From contig WRLE01000012.1 of the NCBI GenBank assembly GCA_009777775.1, positions 1 to 64,000 on the forward strand: a stretch of 64,000 nt of DNA, in the 5' to 3' direction. Position numbers and translations under genes: made by a program. Of the stretch, positions 31,632 to 39,526 are shown piece after piece (the stretch's first letter is position 1; each line of letters begins with the position of its first letter). Under the pieces are notes generated by a model. That model ran no database searches. It worked only from the letters and a program-made list of their open reading frames with translations, and was not told the origin of the DNA. This DNA is from Oscillospiraceae bacterium (GTDB taxonomy: Bacteria > Bacillota > Clostridia > Oscillospirales > Oscillospiraceae).

Positions 31632-33824
31632 GTGATTGGCATCGTTTTAGTCAACAATAGTAATCCAGAAGTGTTGGAAATAATAAAAGGGAGTCCTTCA
31701 GATAGGGTGATTGCATTGGCGGGAAACCCAAATGTGGGAAAAAGCACTGTGTTCAACAACCTTACAGGAATGCGACAGCACACAGGCAATTGGCCAGGGA
31801 AAACAGTAGCCAGTGCACAAGGAGTTCACAACCATAATGGAAACGACTATATACTAGTGGATTTACCTGGTACATACTCCATCATGGCACACTCGGCAGA
31901 AGAAGAAATTGCTAGAGACTTTATACTATTTGGTGGTGCCGATGCAACCATCGTAGTTTGCGATGCCACTGTATTGGAACGCAACTTGAACCTAGTGCTT
32001 CAAGTCATGGAAATAACTAAAAATGTAATTGTTTGTGTAAATTTGCTGGATGAAGCAAGAAAGAAAAACATTGAAATTGATCTCGCTGCCCTGGAAGAAG
32101 AGCTGGGAGTTCCTGTGGTGGGAACCAGCGCTCGTAGCGGAGAAGGACTCACGGAACTTATTGAACGAACTGAGGAAGTATACTCAGAAACTTATATAGC
32201 TACACCTAAAAAAATCGAATATGAAGATGATATAACAGATTCTATCAAAGCTCTAGCAGATAAATTAGACCAAAAGCTGGAAGGTGAAGTAAGCGGAACT
32301 TGGTTGGCGCTTAGGGCTTTGGAAGGAGATGAGCTTCTTTGCAATAATGTCCATAAATACCTTGGTAGAAACATAATGGAAGAGACTGATGTGAAATCAG
32401 TTTTGATAGAAGCAAGAAGAAAACTAAAACTCCATGGAATATCCGGGGATATACTGAAAGATATGGTGGTATCTCGCATTGTTTATACTGCCCAGGAAGT
32501 GGCAGAAATTGTAACCCCCCGCTGTGGAGCAGATTGTGTTGGCTGCGGAACCTGCGCTTTGGGTAATAAAAACCCAGATATGGTGGGCGGTTCGCGAGAC
32601 CGAAAGCTGGATCGCATCCTCACCAGCAAAAAATTTGGTATACCCATTATGTTTGCTCTTCTTTGCGGTGCTCTATGGATTACCATTGCAGGAGCTAATT
32701 ACCCCTCGGAAATGCTTGCTGATTTCCTATTTTGGATACAAGATCATTTGACTGCACTATTTATGCGGCTAGGTTCTCCTGATTGGCTCCATGGCTTGCT
32801 TGTATTGGGCGTATACCGCGTCTTAGCATGGGTGGTTGCAGTAATGCTTCCTCCAATGGCTATATTTTTTCCGATATTTACAATGCTTGAAGACTTCGGC
32901 TATTTACCCAGAGTCGCATTTAACTTGGATCATCACTTTAAAAAAGCAAAAGCTTGCGGGAAACAAGCTTTGACAATGTGTATGGGTTTTGGTTGCAACT
33001 GTGCTGGAGTAATCGGTTGCCGCATCATAGATTCGCCAAGAGAAAGACTTATAGCCATACTCACCAATAATTTTGTTCCATGCAACGGTCGATTTCCCAC
33101 ACTAATTGCTATCATATCCATGTTTTTTGTTGGCGTTGCAGGAGGGTTGGTGGACTCCTTACTCTCTGCTTTAGTATTGGCAGCAATTATCGTTTTGGGA
33201 ATATTTCTCACATTTAGAGCTTCCCATTTTTTATCAGTCACTATACTAAAAGGAGAATCGTCGTTTTTCGCCCTGGAGCTTCCTCCATATCGTTCACCGC
33301 AAGTTGGAAAAGTCATCGTGCGTTCGATTTTAGACAGAACATTGCGAGTGCTGGGCAGAGCGGTTGCAATAGCGGCACCAGCTGGACTAGTTATATGGAT
33401 ATTCGCCAATGTTTCCGTTGGCGAAACTACACTTTTGTCCTTTAGTGCGTCCTTGCTGGATCCTTTTGCCAGGCTTCTTGGTCTCGATGGTGTGATTCTA
33501 CTTGCGTTCATATTAGGTTTTCCTGCAAATGAGATTGTTTTTCCAATAATTATTATGTCATACATTTCCTCTGGAACGATACTTGAACTGGATAACCTGA
33601 CAGAGCTAAAAACGCTGTTGGTGGCAAATGGATGGACCTGGGTAACCGCTGTTTCCACAATGCTATTTTGCTTGTGCCATTGGCCTTGCTCAACTGCTTG
33701 CCTAACCATAAAGAAAGAATCCGGTAGCTATAAGTGGATGGGGCTGTCAATTTTGATTCCAACTGTTGTGGGTGTTGTATTATGTTTTGCCTTTACAAGC
33801 ACCGTTAGACTCTTTGGTTTTTAA
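31632..33824 (+). CDS. feoB: Ferrous iron transport protein B
   Basis: 730 residues. GTPase domain: G1 GNPNVGKST (about 35-43), G3 DLPGTYS, G4 NLLD. Membrane part: repeated gate-type segments, for example MCMGFGCNCAGVIGCR and NNFVPCNGRFPTLIAI. Between the G domain and the channel is a cysteine-rich patch, PRCGADCVGCGTCALG (about 296-311). The start is uncertain: GTG 31632 gives an N-terminal extension of ~25 residues before the usual IALAGNPN start, and a GTG just before IALAG is an alternative. Imports Fe2+ across the cytoplasmic membrane under low-oxygen conditions. Confidence 0.95.
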   Translation: MIGIVLVNNSNPEVLEIIKGSPSDRVIALAGNPNVGKSTVFNNLTGMRQHTGNWPGKTVASAQGVHNHNGNDYILVDLPGTYSIMAHSAEEEIARDFILFGGADATIVVCDATVLERNLNLVLQVMEITKNVIVCVNLLDEARKKNIEIDLAALEEELGVPVVGTSARSGEGLTELIERTEEVYSETYIATPKKIEYEDDITDSIKALADKLDQKLEGEVSGTWLALRALEGDELLCNNVHKYLGRNIMEETDVKSVLIEARRKLKLHGISGDILKDMVVSRIVYTAQEVAEIVTPRCGADCVGCGTCALGNKNPDMVGGSRDRKLDRILTSKKFGIPIMFALLCGALWITIAGANYPSEMLADFLFWIQDHLTALFMRLGSPDWLHGLLVLGVYRVLAWVVAVMLPPMAIFFPIFTMLEDFGYLPRVAFNLDHHFKKAKACGKQALTMCMGFGCNCAGVIGCRIIDSPRERLIAILTNNFVPCNGRFPTLIAIISMFFVGVAGGLVDSLLSALVLAAIIVLGIFLTFRASHFLSVTILKGESSFFALELPPYRSPQVGKVIVRSILDRTLRVLGRAVAIAAPAGLVIWIFANVSVGETTLLSFSASLLDPFARLLGLDGVILLAFILGFPANEIVFPIIIMSYISSGTILELDNLTELKTLLVANGWTWVTAVSTMLFCLCHWPCSTACLTIKKESGSYKWMGLSILIPTVVGVVLCFAFTSTVRLFGF

Positions 33825-33826
33825 AC

Positions 33827-34609
33827 TCAGTGATATGATGCTAGAAGCATTCCTGCAATAATTCCTACTAATGTCACAAAGGTAGTGCTACGATTTTCGG
33901 TCATTATTATGGATTGGGGAAGTATCTCGCAAAAAGTCACATAGAGCATGGCACCTCCTGCAAAGGCTAGGGAAAGTGCTAGAAATTGATTAGATAAAGC
34001 ACCCATTGATATTCCGATGATGCCACCTAATAGCTCTGTTGCTCCTGAAAGTGAAGTTATGAAAATCACTTTCAAAGGGCTGAAACCTGCTGTTACCAAT
34101 GGAGCCGCCACTACCATACCTTCAGGCATATTATGTAGGGCTATTATGACAGACATCAAAAGACCGAGCTGTATATCATGACTACCACTGGCACCGACAA
34201 CGATACCTTCTGGGATGTTGTGTAAAGCCATGGCAACAAACATAAGTATCCCGGATTTCACCATATCATGTTGCTGTTTAATAACTCCTGTTTCGTGATA
34301 AAGCTCCTCTGTTGATCGATGTATTTTAATCGTTGGTTCATCACCTCCGGTTAAGCGGTCAACCACATGGTTCAGAATCATCACCACGATAATTCCTAGA
34401 GACATCCAAAGGAGCGTATAGAGTATACCTGAGTGATCAACAGCTTCAGGAATAAGTGTGAAGAAAACTATACTTGTCATCACTCCACCAGCGAAGGAGA
34501 GTAGCCAACAATTGAGTTTTTGCGATGTTTTGCCTAGTATAATTGCCAGTATTCCGCCAACACCTGTTCCGCCGATACCAGCCAATGCGCTAAGTAATAA
34601 TGCATACAT
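33827..34609 (-). CDS. ZIP-family metal transporter
   Basis: 260 residues from ATG 34609 (GGAGGTGG about 8 nt upstream). Eight predicted helices, with the metal-site helices 4 and 5 carrying MALHNIPEGIVVGA and IALHNMPEGMVVAA, both with the H-N-x-P-E-G signature. Between them a His-rich loop is lacking; the cytoplasmic loop (DEPTIKIHRSTEELYHETGV) holds a few His residues. Expected to import divalent cations such as Zn, Fe or Mn. It is divergent from a DtxR/MntR-type regulator and its promoter carries two operator-like repeats. Confidence 0.9.
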   Translation of the reverse strand: MYALLLSALAGIGGTGVGGILAIILGKTSQKLNCWLLSFAGGVMTSIVFFTLIPEAVDHSGILYTLLWMSLGIIVVMILNHVVDRLTGGDEPTIKIHRSTEELYHETGVIKQQHDMVKSGILMFVAMALHNIPEGIVVGASGSHDIQLGLLMSVIIALHNMPEGMVVAAPLVTAGFSPLKVIFITSLSGATELLGGIIGISMGALSNQFLALSLAFAGGAMLYVTFCEILPQSIIMTENRSTTFVTLVGIIAGMLLASYH

Positions 34610-34631
34610 ATTTTCAGCCACCTCCAAGAGT

Positions 34632-34677
34632 GTTAGTATCCACTAACCATGTTAGCATCAACTAACGCATTTGTCAA
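34632..34677 (-). promoter_or_regulatory. ZIP promoter with two tandem DtxR/MntR-type operators
   Basis: On the minus strand TTGACA (34677-34672), 17-bp spacer, TAACAT (34654-34649). Two near-identical palindromes, GTTAGTATCCACTAAC (34632-34647) and GTTAGCATCAACTAAC (34651-34666), cover the -10 and the start point, spaced 19 bp apart. They lie between the ZIP gene and the metalloregulator at 34769. Confidence 0.85.
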
Positions 34678-34768
34678 CACAAATTGTATAGTTTCGTGTT
34701 TATTATTGAAGAAATTTCATTTTCGTGTTATGCTGAGATAAGCACACTAAGGCACAGGAGGCAGAGAG

Positions 34769-35161
34769 ATGAGCTACAATGAATCTGCGGAAGACTATTT
34801 AGAAACAATTTTAATGCTAAGTCAAAGGGGAGAACCAATTCGCTCCATCGATATAGTAAATAAGCTGGAATACTCAAGACCCAGTGTAAGTATTGCCATG
34901 AAAAAGCTGCGTGAAAATGGGCATATCATAATGGGTGATGAGGGATTCATCACCCTTACAGAAAGCGGACGAGAAATAGCACAGACAATGTATGAACGCC
35001 ATACACTCATATCTGATTGGCTAATATATTTAGGTGTTGATACTGAAACTGCAATAAACGACGCATGCAAACTTGAGCACAACATGAGCGAACAGAGCTT
35101 TTTGGCGATTAAAAAACATATAGAAGATTGGAAACGAGATATAAATACAAACAATAATTAA
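34769..35161 (+). CDS. DtxR/MntR-family metal-dependent regulator
   Basis: 130 residues. N-terminal winged helix SAEDYLETILMLSQRGEPIR, then SIDIVNKLEYSRPSVSIAMK and ENGHIIMGDEGFITLTESGR. The C-terminal dimerisation region has MYERHTLISDWLIYLGVDTE and ACKLEHNMSEQSFLAIKKHI with the expected metal-ligand Glu and His positions. There is no SH3-like third domain, as in MntR. Likely represses the ZIP gene through the tandem operators, with Mn or Fe as corepressor. Confidence 0.9.
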   Translation: MSYNESAEDYLETILMLSQRGEPIRSIDIVNKLEYSRPSVSIAMKKLRENGHIIMGDEGFITLTESGREIAQTMYERHTLISDWLIYLGVDTETAINDACKLEHNMSEQSFLAIKKHIEDWKRDINTNNN

Positions 35162-35226
35162 TCATTTTTTATGGATTAATTTATATAAGCACATAGTATA
35201 AACAAAAAGGAGTAAACAATAATAAC

Positions 35227-35466
35227 ATGGGAATAGCATCATTGGTTTTAGGAATTTTAGCACTAGTGCCTTTACCCTTCCCAATATTTGGTCCAATATG
35301 TGCAATCGTTGGACTCATATTAGGTGTGGTAGGTAGAAACCAAGCCAAAGAACAGGGAGCACCCACAGGAATTGCAACTGCTGGGATTGTGTTGTGCATC
35401 ATAAGCTTAGCCTTATCACTTTTAGTGATGCTTGCTTGCGCCGCATGTGTAGTAACACTGCTTTGA
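35227..35466 (+). CDS. Small DUF4190-like membrane protein
   Basis: 79 residues with two hydrophobic segments: GIASLVLGILALVPLPFPIF and IATAGIVLCIISLALSLLVM, separated by GLILGVVGRNQAKEQGAP, the typical DUF4190 pattern (helix, G-R/K-x-x-A-K linker, helix). AAGGAG lies 14 nt before ATG. No known function. It sits between the metalloregulator and lgt. Confidence 0.75.
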   Translation: MGIASLVLGILALVPLPFPIFGPICAIVGLILGVVGRNQAKEQGAPTGIATAGIVLCIISLALSLLVMLACAACVVTLL

Positions 35467-35512
35467 GCCAGTTAAATGTGAAATATTAATAGAACTTCGA
35501 CATTATATTCAT

Positions 35513-35560
35513 ATATCGAACTACATATCGAACTGTATATCGAACTGTATATCGAACTGC
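35513..35560. repeat. 12-bp tandem repeat upstream of lgt
   Basis: ATATCGAACTNN repeated four times without gaps (35513, 35525, 35537, 35549). No spacers, so not CRISPR. It lies just before the lgt start and could affect transcription or be simple slippage. Confidence 0.85.
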
Positions 35561-35596
35561 ATATAAACGAGTTTGATAATCATGAGGAGGATTCCT

Positions 35597-36406
35597 TTGC
35601 TACCGTTTATATCAATATTTGGAATAGATATTCCTACATATGGGTTGATGCTACTCACTGGTGCCGCTGTTGCTTGGTTGTTAATATTTTTATTGGCTAG
35701 AAAAAAGCAAAGCGACATAGAAGACGTATCGATGGCTTTTTTAATCTGCATTTGTGGGGGTTTGGTGGGAGCTGTAAGCTTGCGTCCATTGATGAAATTA
35801 GTCGAAGTTGCCCTTGCCTGGGAGCGGTACAAATTGCTTCCTGCAGGTGAAGTTTTGCAATACATCATTGGTGAAATGGTTTTTTATGGAGGGCTTCTGG
35901 GGGGATTGTGCGCTTTAATTATCTATTGCCGCAAATATAAAATTAAAATCGCTCCATTAATTGATTTATTTATTCCAGCTATTGCCATCGCCCATGCCAT
36001 TGGCAGAATAGGTTGTCATCTTGCTGGCTGCTGCTATGGTATTGTGATGCCTCATGGACATCCTTTAGCAGTTGTATACCCACCAAATGCAATTGGGGCT
36101 CCATCTGGCATCCCCTTGCTTTCTATTCCGCTAATTGAGGCTGCTTTATTGCTGCTTTTATCAACGATTCTCGTTGTCATTTATCTCAAAAGCAAGTATA
36201 TTGGTACAGTTGCAACAGTCTACTTTCTGGTATATTCAACACTACGCTTCTTTATTGAATACTTTCGAGGAGACTTGATTCGGGGAAAATATGGCATTTT
36301 TACCACTTCGCAAATTATATCAATAGTTATGTTAGTTTCTGGTCTTGTTTATTATTTTGGCTTTTGCCCACGAATTAATAAAAGGGAAGTGTCTATGGCT
36401 CCATAA
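35597..36406 (+). CDS. lgt: Prolipoprotein diacylglyceryl transferase
   Basis: 269 residues if started at TTG 35597, which has AGGAGG six bases upstream; ATG 35582 is possible but overlaps that site. FGIDIPTYGLMLLTGAAVAW is the typical Lgt start, HAIGRIGCHLAGCCYGI is the signature with the conserved Arg, and RFFIEYFRGD is the C-terminal arginine motif. Seven hydrophobic helices. Transfers diacylglycerol to the lipobox cysteine of prolipoproteins such as those at 14497, 23205, 38446 and 39527. Followed by a strong terminator. Confidence 0.9.
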   Translation: MLPFISIFGIDIPTYGLMLLTGAAVAWLLIFLLARKKQSDIEDVSMAFLICICGGLVGAVSLRPLMKLVEVALAWERYKLLPAGEVLQYIIGEMVFYGGLLGGLCALIIYCRKYKIKIAPLIDLFIPAIAIAHAIGRIGCHLAGCCYGIVMPHGHPLAVVYPPNAIGAPSGIPLLSIPLIEAALLLLLSTILVVIYLKSKYIGTVATVYFLVYSTLRFFIEYFRGDLIRGKYGIFTTSQIISIVMLVSGLVYYFGFCPRINKREVSMAP

Positions 36407-36489
36407 TGCAAAAAGTCTCTCAACAAGGTGTATCAATTGCACTATTGCATCACAACTATACTAAAGTTTCATTAAAAAACTCCGATAAT

Positions 36490-36530
36490 AAGTATAGGGT
36501 ATTAATGGTAATACCCTATACTTTTGTCGT
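36490..36530 (+). terminator. Intrinsic terminator after lgt
   Basis: Perfect 14-bp arms, AAGTATAGGGTATT (36490-36503) and AATACCCTATACTT (36510-36523), 6-nt loop, then TTGT. The U-tract is short, but the stem is strong. Confidence 0.8.
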
Positions 36531-36609
36531 AATATAACGTCGACTTTTTCTAACTTATCAAGGAATCGTTGATAAGAATTTAATTGATTATAATCGAATG
36601 GAGTAGAAA

Positions 36610-37014
36610 ATGGCATTTTCAGTCACCCCCGACCTTGTTACAGGCAATGATATGATAGACTCGCAGCATAGGGAGCTTTTTAAAGCAATCAACGAATTTC
36701 AAGATGCTTGCAAAAACAAGCAAGGTAATGAACGTGTAAGTGCAACGATGAAATTTCTCGTTGATTATACAGCAAAACACTTTGGCGATGAAGAAAGGCT
36801 ACAACAACAAAGTAATTATCCAGACCAAATAAACCATAAGAAGCTGCATGAGGAGTTTAAATCCCTTGTCAATGATTTATCAAAACAACAGCAGGCTAGC
36901 GAAGCTTCTTTTGTAGTTTTAACTCAATTATCCAACGCCCTTGGCAACTGGTTTATGAATCATATTATGCGCGAAGATAAAAAAGTAGCCGCACATATAC
37001 GCAATCAGGGCTAA
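36610..37014 (+). CDS. Bacteriohemerythrin
   Basis: 134 residues. The diiron ligands are all present in order: MIDSQHRELF (His), FLVDYTAKHFGDEERLQQQS (His, Glu), INHKKLHEEF (His, His) and NWFMNHIMREDKKVAAHI (His, Asp). It is a single-domain, four-helix O2-binding protein. In an anaerobe with NADH oxidase nearby it likely handles O2. Flanked by terminators on both sides, so it is a single-gene unit. Confidence 0.95.
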   Translation: MAFSVTPDLVTGNDMIDSQHRELFKAINEFQDACKNKQGNERVSATMKFLVDYTAKHFGDEERLQQQSNYPDQINHKKLHEEFKSLVNDLSKQQQASEASFVVLTQLSNALGNWFMNHIMREDKKVAAHIRNQG

Positions 37015-37060
37015 GCTTAATTGCTTACGCAAAGCGAAATAATTATACGTATTACTCCAC

Positions 37061-37097
37061 AAAGCCTAGAAACACATTGTTTCTAGGCTTTGCTTGT
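37061..37097. terminator. Intrinsic terminator after bacteriohemerythrin
   Basis: Perfect 13-bp arms, AAAGCCTAGAAAC (37061-37073) and GTTTCTAGGCTTT (37079-37091), 5-nt loop, followed by GCTTGTG. Works best on plus for the hemerythrin gene. Confidence 0.8.
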
Positions 37098-37192
37098 GTA
37101 GTAAAAAAAAGTATGCTATAATCGGTTCGCCACATTGGCATGATAGAAAAATACCAATAGAAATACCATATATGAGGAGTGTTAAAAAAATC

Positions 37193-37372
37193 ATGCAAAT
37201 AAAACTATTTGATGGTACAAACAAAAAAATCGAAGAAGAAGTAAACGAATTTATCAAACAAGAAGACATTCGGGTGACGAGAATCGAAATAAAAACAACA
37301 GTAGACGGGACAGTTATTATGGTCGTCTATGAGGATGTCGCATCATCGCCAGTTAAGGGATTCACCCTTTAA
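37193..37372 (+). CDS. Cse60-family small protein
   Basis: 59 residues from ATG 37193, with GAGGAG 13 nt upstream. MQIKLFDGTNKKIEEEVNEF, IKQEDIRVTRIEIKT and VIMVVYED match the Cse60 (DUF2758) pattern: strand, helix with E-E-x-x-N-x-F, two strands. In Bacillus the gene is sporulation-controlled. That fits a spore-forming relative but does not prove sporulation here. Confidence 0.75.
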   Translation: MQIKLFDGTNKKIEEEVNEFIKQEDIRVTRIEIKTTVDGTVIMVVYEDVASSPVKGFTL

Positions 37373-37400
37373 ACACTCTCTTGCTAATATAATAAATCCT

Positions 37401-38390
37401 CTAAATGAGCTTGGAATAGTCAGGGAAGTACTTGTCTAAAAAGGGTATATTTTCACATAGGAATTCCTTTTTGTTCAAGTATTGCATTATTCCAGCATCT
37501 GATTTAAATGATAACACCAGTTTGTATGAGCATAAAGCTTGGAACTTTTCACCAAATTGCTTGTTCATGCTTTTATCACCATACTTATTATCTCCAAGTA
37601 TGGGTGTTCCAATCTCTGCCAATTGAGCACGAATTTGGTGGGTTCTCCCTGTAAACAAAAGACATTCCAGAAGCGATAGATTTCCAGTCGTTGCCAATGT
37701 CTTGTATTCCATAATAGCTTCCTTCGTCTTTTCGTTGCTTTGTTGGGAAATTGTAACCCTGTTGGCAACACTATCTTTTTCGTGATAGCCAAACAGGCGA
37801 CCAGCAGGCTCTCCAGGTTCTCCCAGGACAAGAGCCATGTAGTATTTATCGATTTCTCTCTTTCTTATCTTTTCGTTTAGCAGTCTTAGAGACTGAGCGT
37901 TTTTTGAAACAATTACGATTCCGCTCGTATTTCTGTCGATGCGGTTGCAAAGAGCTGGACGAAATGAATGCTCATTTTCAGGATTCCATTTTCCACCTTG
38001 ATATAAATATGCTAAAACCTGCGAAATCAACGAATCTTTATCGCTGTCTTTGTCGCTGTGACACAATACACCTGCTGGTTTATTTATAAGCATTATATTG
38101 TCGTCTTCATATAAAATGTCGGGCTCAGATAATATCCTCTGAGATTGGACATTTTTATTATATAAGACATTATTGCGGGTCTCTTCAAAATATTCATCAT
38201 TAATATACATTTGTAAAACATCACCTTGGTTTAGTACATAATCCCGCTTTGCACTTTTTCCGTCTATTTTAAAACGTTTTAATCGAATGTACTTTTGAGC
38301 AAGGGATGTTGGGAGCAATGGAACTGCTTTGCTGATGAACCTATCAAGACGTTGACCCGCATCGTTTTTTCCAATTTGGTATTCTTTCAT
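37401..38390 (-). CDS. RluA-family pseudouridine synthase (RluC/RluD-like)
   Basis: 329 residues. N-terminal S4-like domain (AGQRLDRFISKAVPLLPTSL), then catalytic CNRIDRNTSGIVIVSKNAQS with the active-site Asp, KYYMALVLGEPGEPAGRL, and the late motif LFTGRTHQIRAQLAEIGTPI. It converts uridine to pseudouridine in rRNA, probably 23S rRNA. The start is unchallenged. Confidence 0.93.
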   Translation of the reverse strand: MKEYQIGKNDAGQRLDRFISKAVPLLPTSLAQKYIRLKRFKIDGKSAKRDYVLNQGDVLQMYINDEYFEETRNNVLYNKNVQSQRILSEPDILYEDDNIMLINKPAGVLCHSDKDSDKDSLISQVLAYLYQGGKWNPENEHSFRPALCNRIDRNTSGIVIVSKNAQSLRLLNEKIRKREIDKYYMALVLGEPGEPAGRLFGYHEKDSVANRVTISQQSNEKTKEAIMEYKTLATTGNLSLLECLLFTGRTHQIRAQLAEIGTPILGDNKYGDKSMNKQFGEKFQALCSYKLVLSFKSDAGIMQYLNKKEFLCENIPFLDKYFPDYSKLI

Positions 38391-38445
38391 TGCAACTACC
38401 TATTGATTCGTGACAAAAGAGTAAAGTTTGAACTTTTCATTGAAA

Positions 38446-39513
38446 TCATCTGCTTCTTAGAATAGTCCAGACTCTGTTGTGTTTTTCTACAATTTGATTG
38501 GAATGGACAAAGGTTTCGCATCTTGCTAGCTCGTCATCGATGGGAAACATTATTATGTTGCTGGCAAACTCGCTCCAAGCATCGGATACTGGAGAAGTAT
38601 AGCCGATGGCACTCATGTTGCGAATGGCAATGTTAGGACTGCACATGAAGTTTATAAAAGCATGGGCTAATTCGATGTTCTTTGAAGAAGCTGGGATAAC
38701 AAAGGAATCAGTCCATTTATTGCTACCTTCATCAGGAATAATATAAGCCAAACTGGAGTTTAAATCTACTCCCAGCTTACCATCGCCTGAGTATACAACG
38801 CCAATGAAGGCTTCCTGAGCAGTTATCATATCGATTATGAAAGTGGACTCGTAGTAGCCTCTGATATTTCTCCGTGCATTTTCCAGCACCTGGCTTGCCT
38901 CGAGTAACTCATCATCATCTGTGGAATTCATACTATATCCAAGCATTTTTAATGCAATACCAACCACATCTCTTTCAGAATCCACCATAAGAATTCCATC
39001 AGTTTTAAACATATCTTCCCAAGAACTTATTTGTAACAATCGACGGTTGTACAAAATGCCCAGGGTACCAACCATATATGGTATATGATAATCATTGTTT
39101 GTGTCATATTCTGGACTCATATATTGCTCAGATACATATGCCATATTAGGTAGCAAACTATGATCCAGTTTTGTCAAATACCCTTCTTGAATAAGTCGGT
39201 CAATCATATAGTCAGAAGGCACTAAGACATCATAAATGCTTGTCTCGATGGCTTCTTCATACATTTCCTCGTTGGAATCAAATTCCACAAGAGTTACGCT
39301 AACGTTAAATTCTATTTCAAAATCCCTGAGTACATTCTCATCCACATATTCCACGGGCATATATACGGTTATATTTGTAGAGTAAGAGGGACGTGATGAT
39401 ACTTGTGTACCACCACTTGGCGTTGAACTGGTGATATTGTTGCTTTTACAACCTGCCAGCACAGTTGTAATCAATGCAAGTATAATAATAGCTGATATTG
39501 TTTTTTTCATCAT
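38446..39513 (-). CDS. PotD-like solute-binding lipoprotein
   Basis: 355 residues. Lipoprotein signal IIILALITTVLAGCKS. The mature part has the spermidine/putrescine-binding PotD fold: NITVYMPVEYVDENVLRDFE, TKLDHSLLPNMAYVS, YDTNNDYHIPYMVGTLGILY, LAYIIPDEGSNKWTDSFVIP and NIELAHAFINFMCSP. No ABC ATPase or permease gene is adjacent. Instead it follows the VWA lipoprotein by 13 bp, so the binding protein seems used outside a standard importer. Confidence 0.85.
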   Translation of the reverse strand: MMKKTISAIIILALITTVLAGCKSNNITSSTPSGGTQVSSRPSYSTNITVYMPVEYVDENVLRDFEIEFNVSVTLVEFDSNEEMYEEAIETSIYDVLVPSDYMIDRLIQEGYLTKLDHSLLPNMAYVSEQYMSPEYDTNNDYHIPYMVGTLGILYNRRLLQISSWEDMFKTDGILMVDSERDVVGIALKMLGYSMNSTDDDELLEASQVLENARRNIRGYYESTFIIDMITAQEAFIGVVYSGDGKLGVDLNSSLAYIIPDEGSNKWTDSFVIPASSKNIELAHAFINFMCSPNIAIRNMSAIGYTSPVSDAWSEFASNIIMFPIDDELARCETFVHSNQIVEKHNRVWTILRSR

Positions 39514-39526
39514 TTATCGTCTCTCC

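Noticed and set aside
32933..33709. 258-codon minus-strand ORF overlapping feoB
   Set aside because: It is antisense to a well-supported FeoB membrane domain and has no recognisable motifs.
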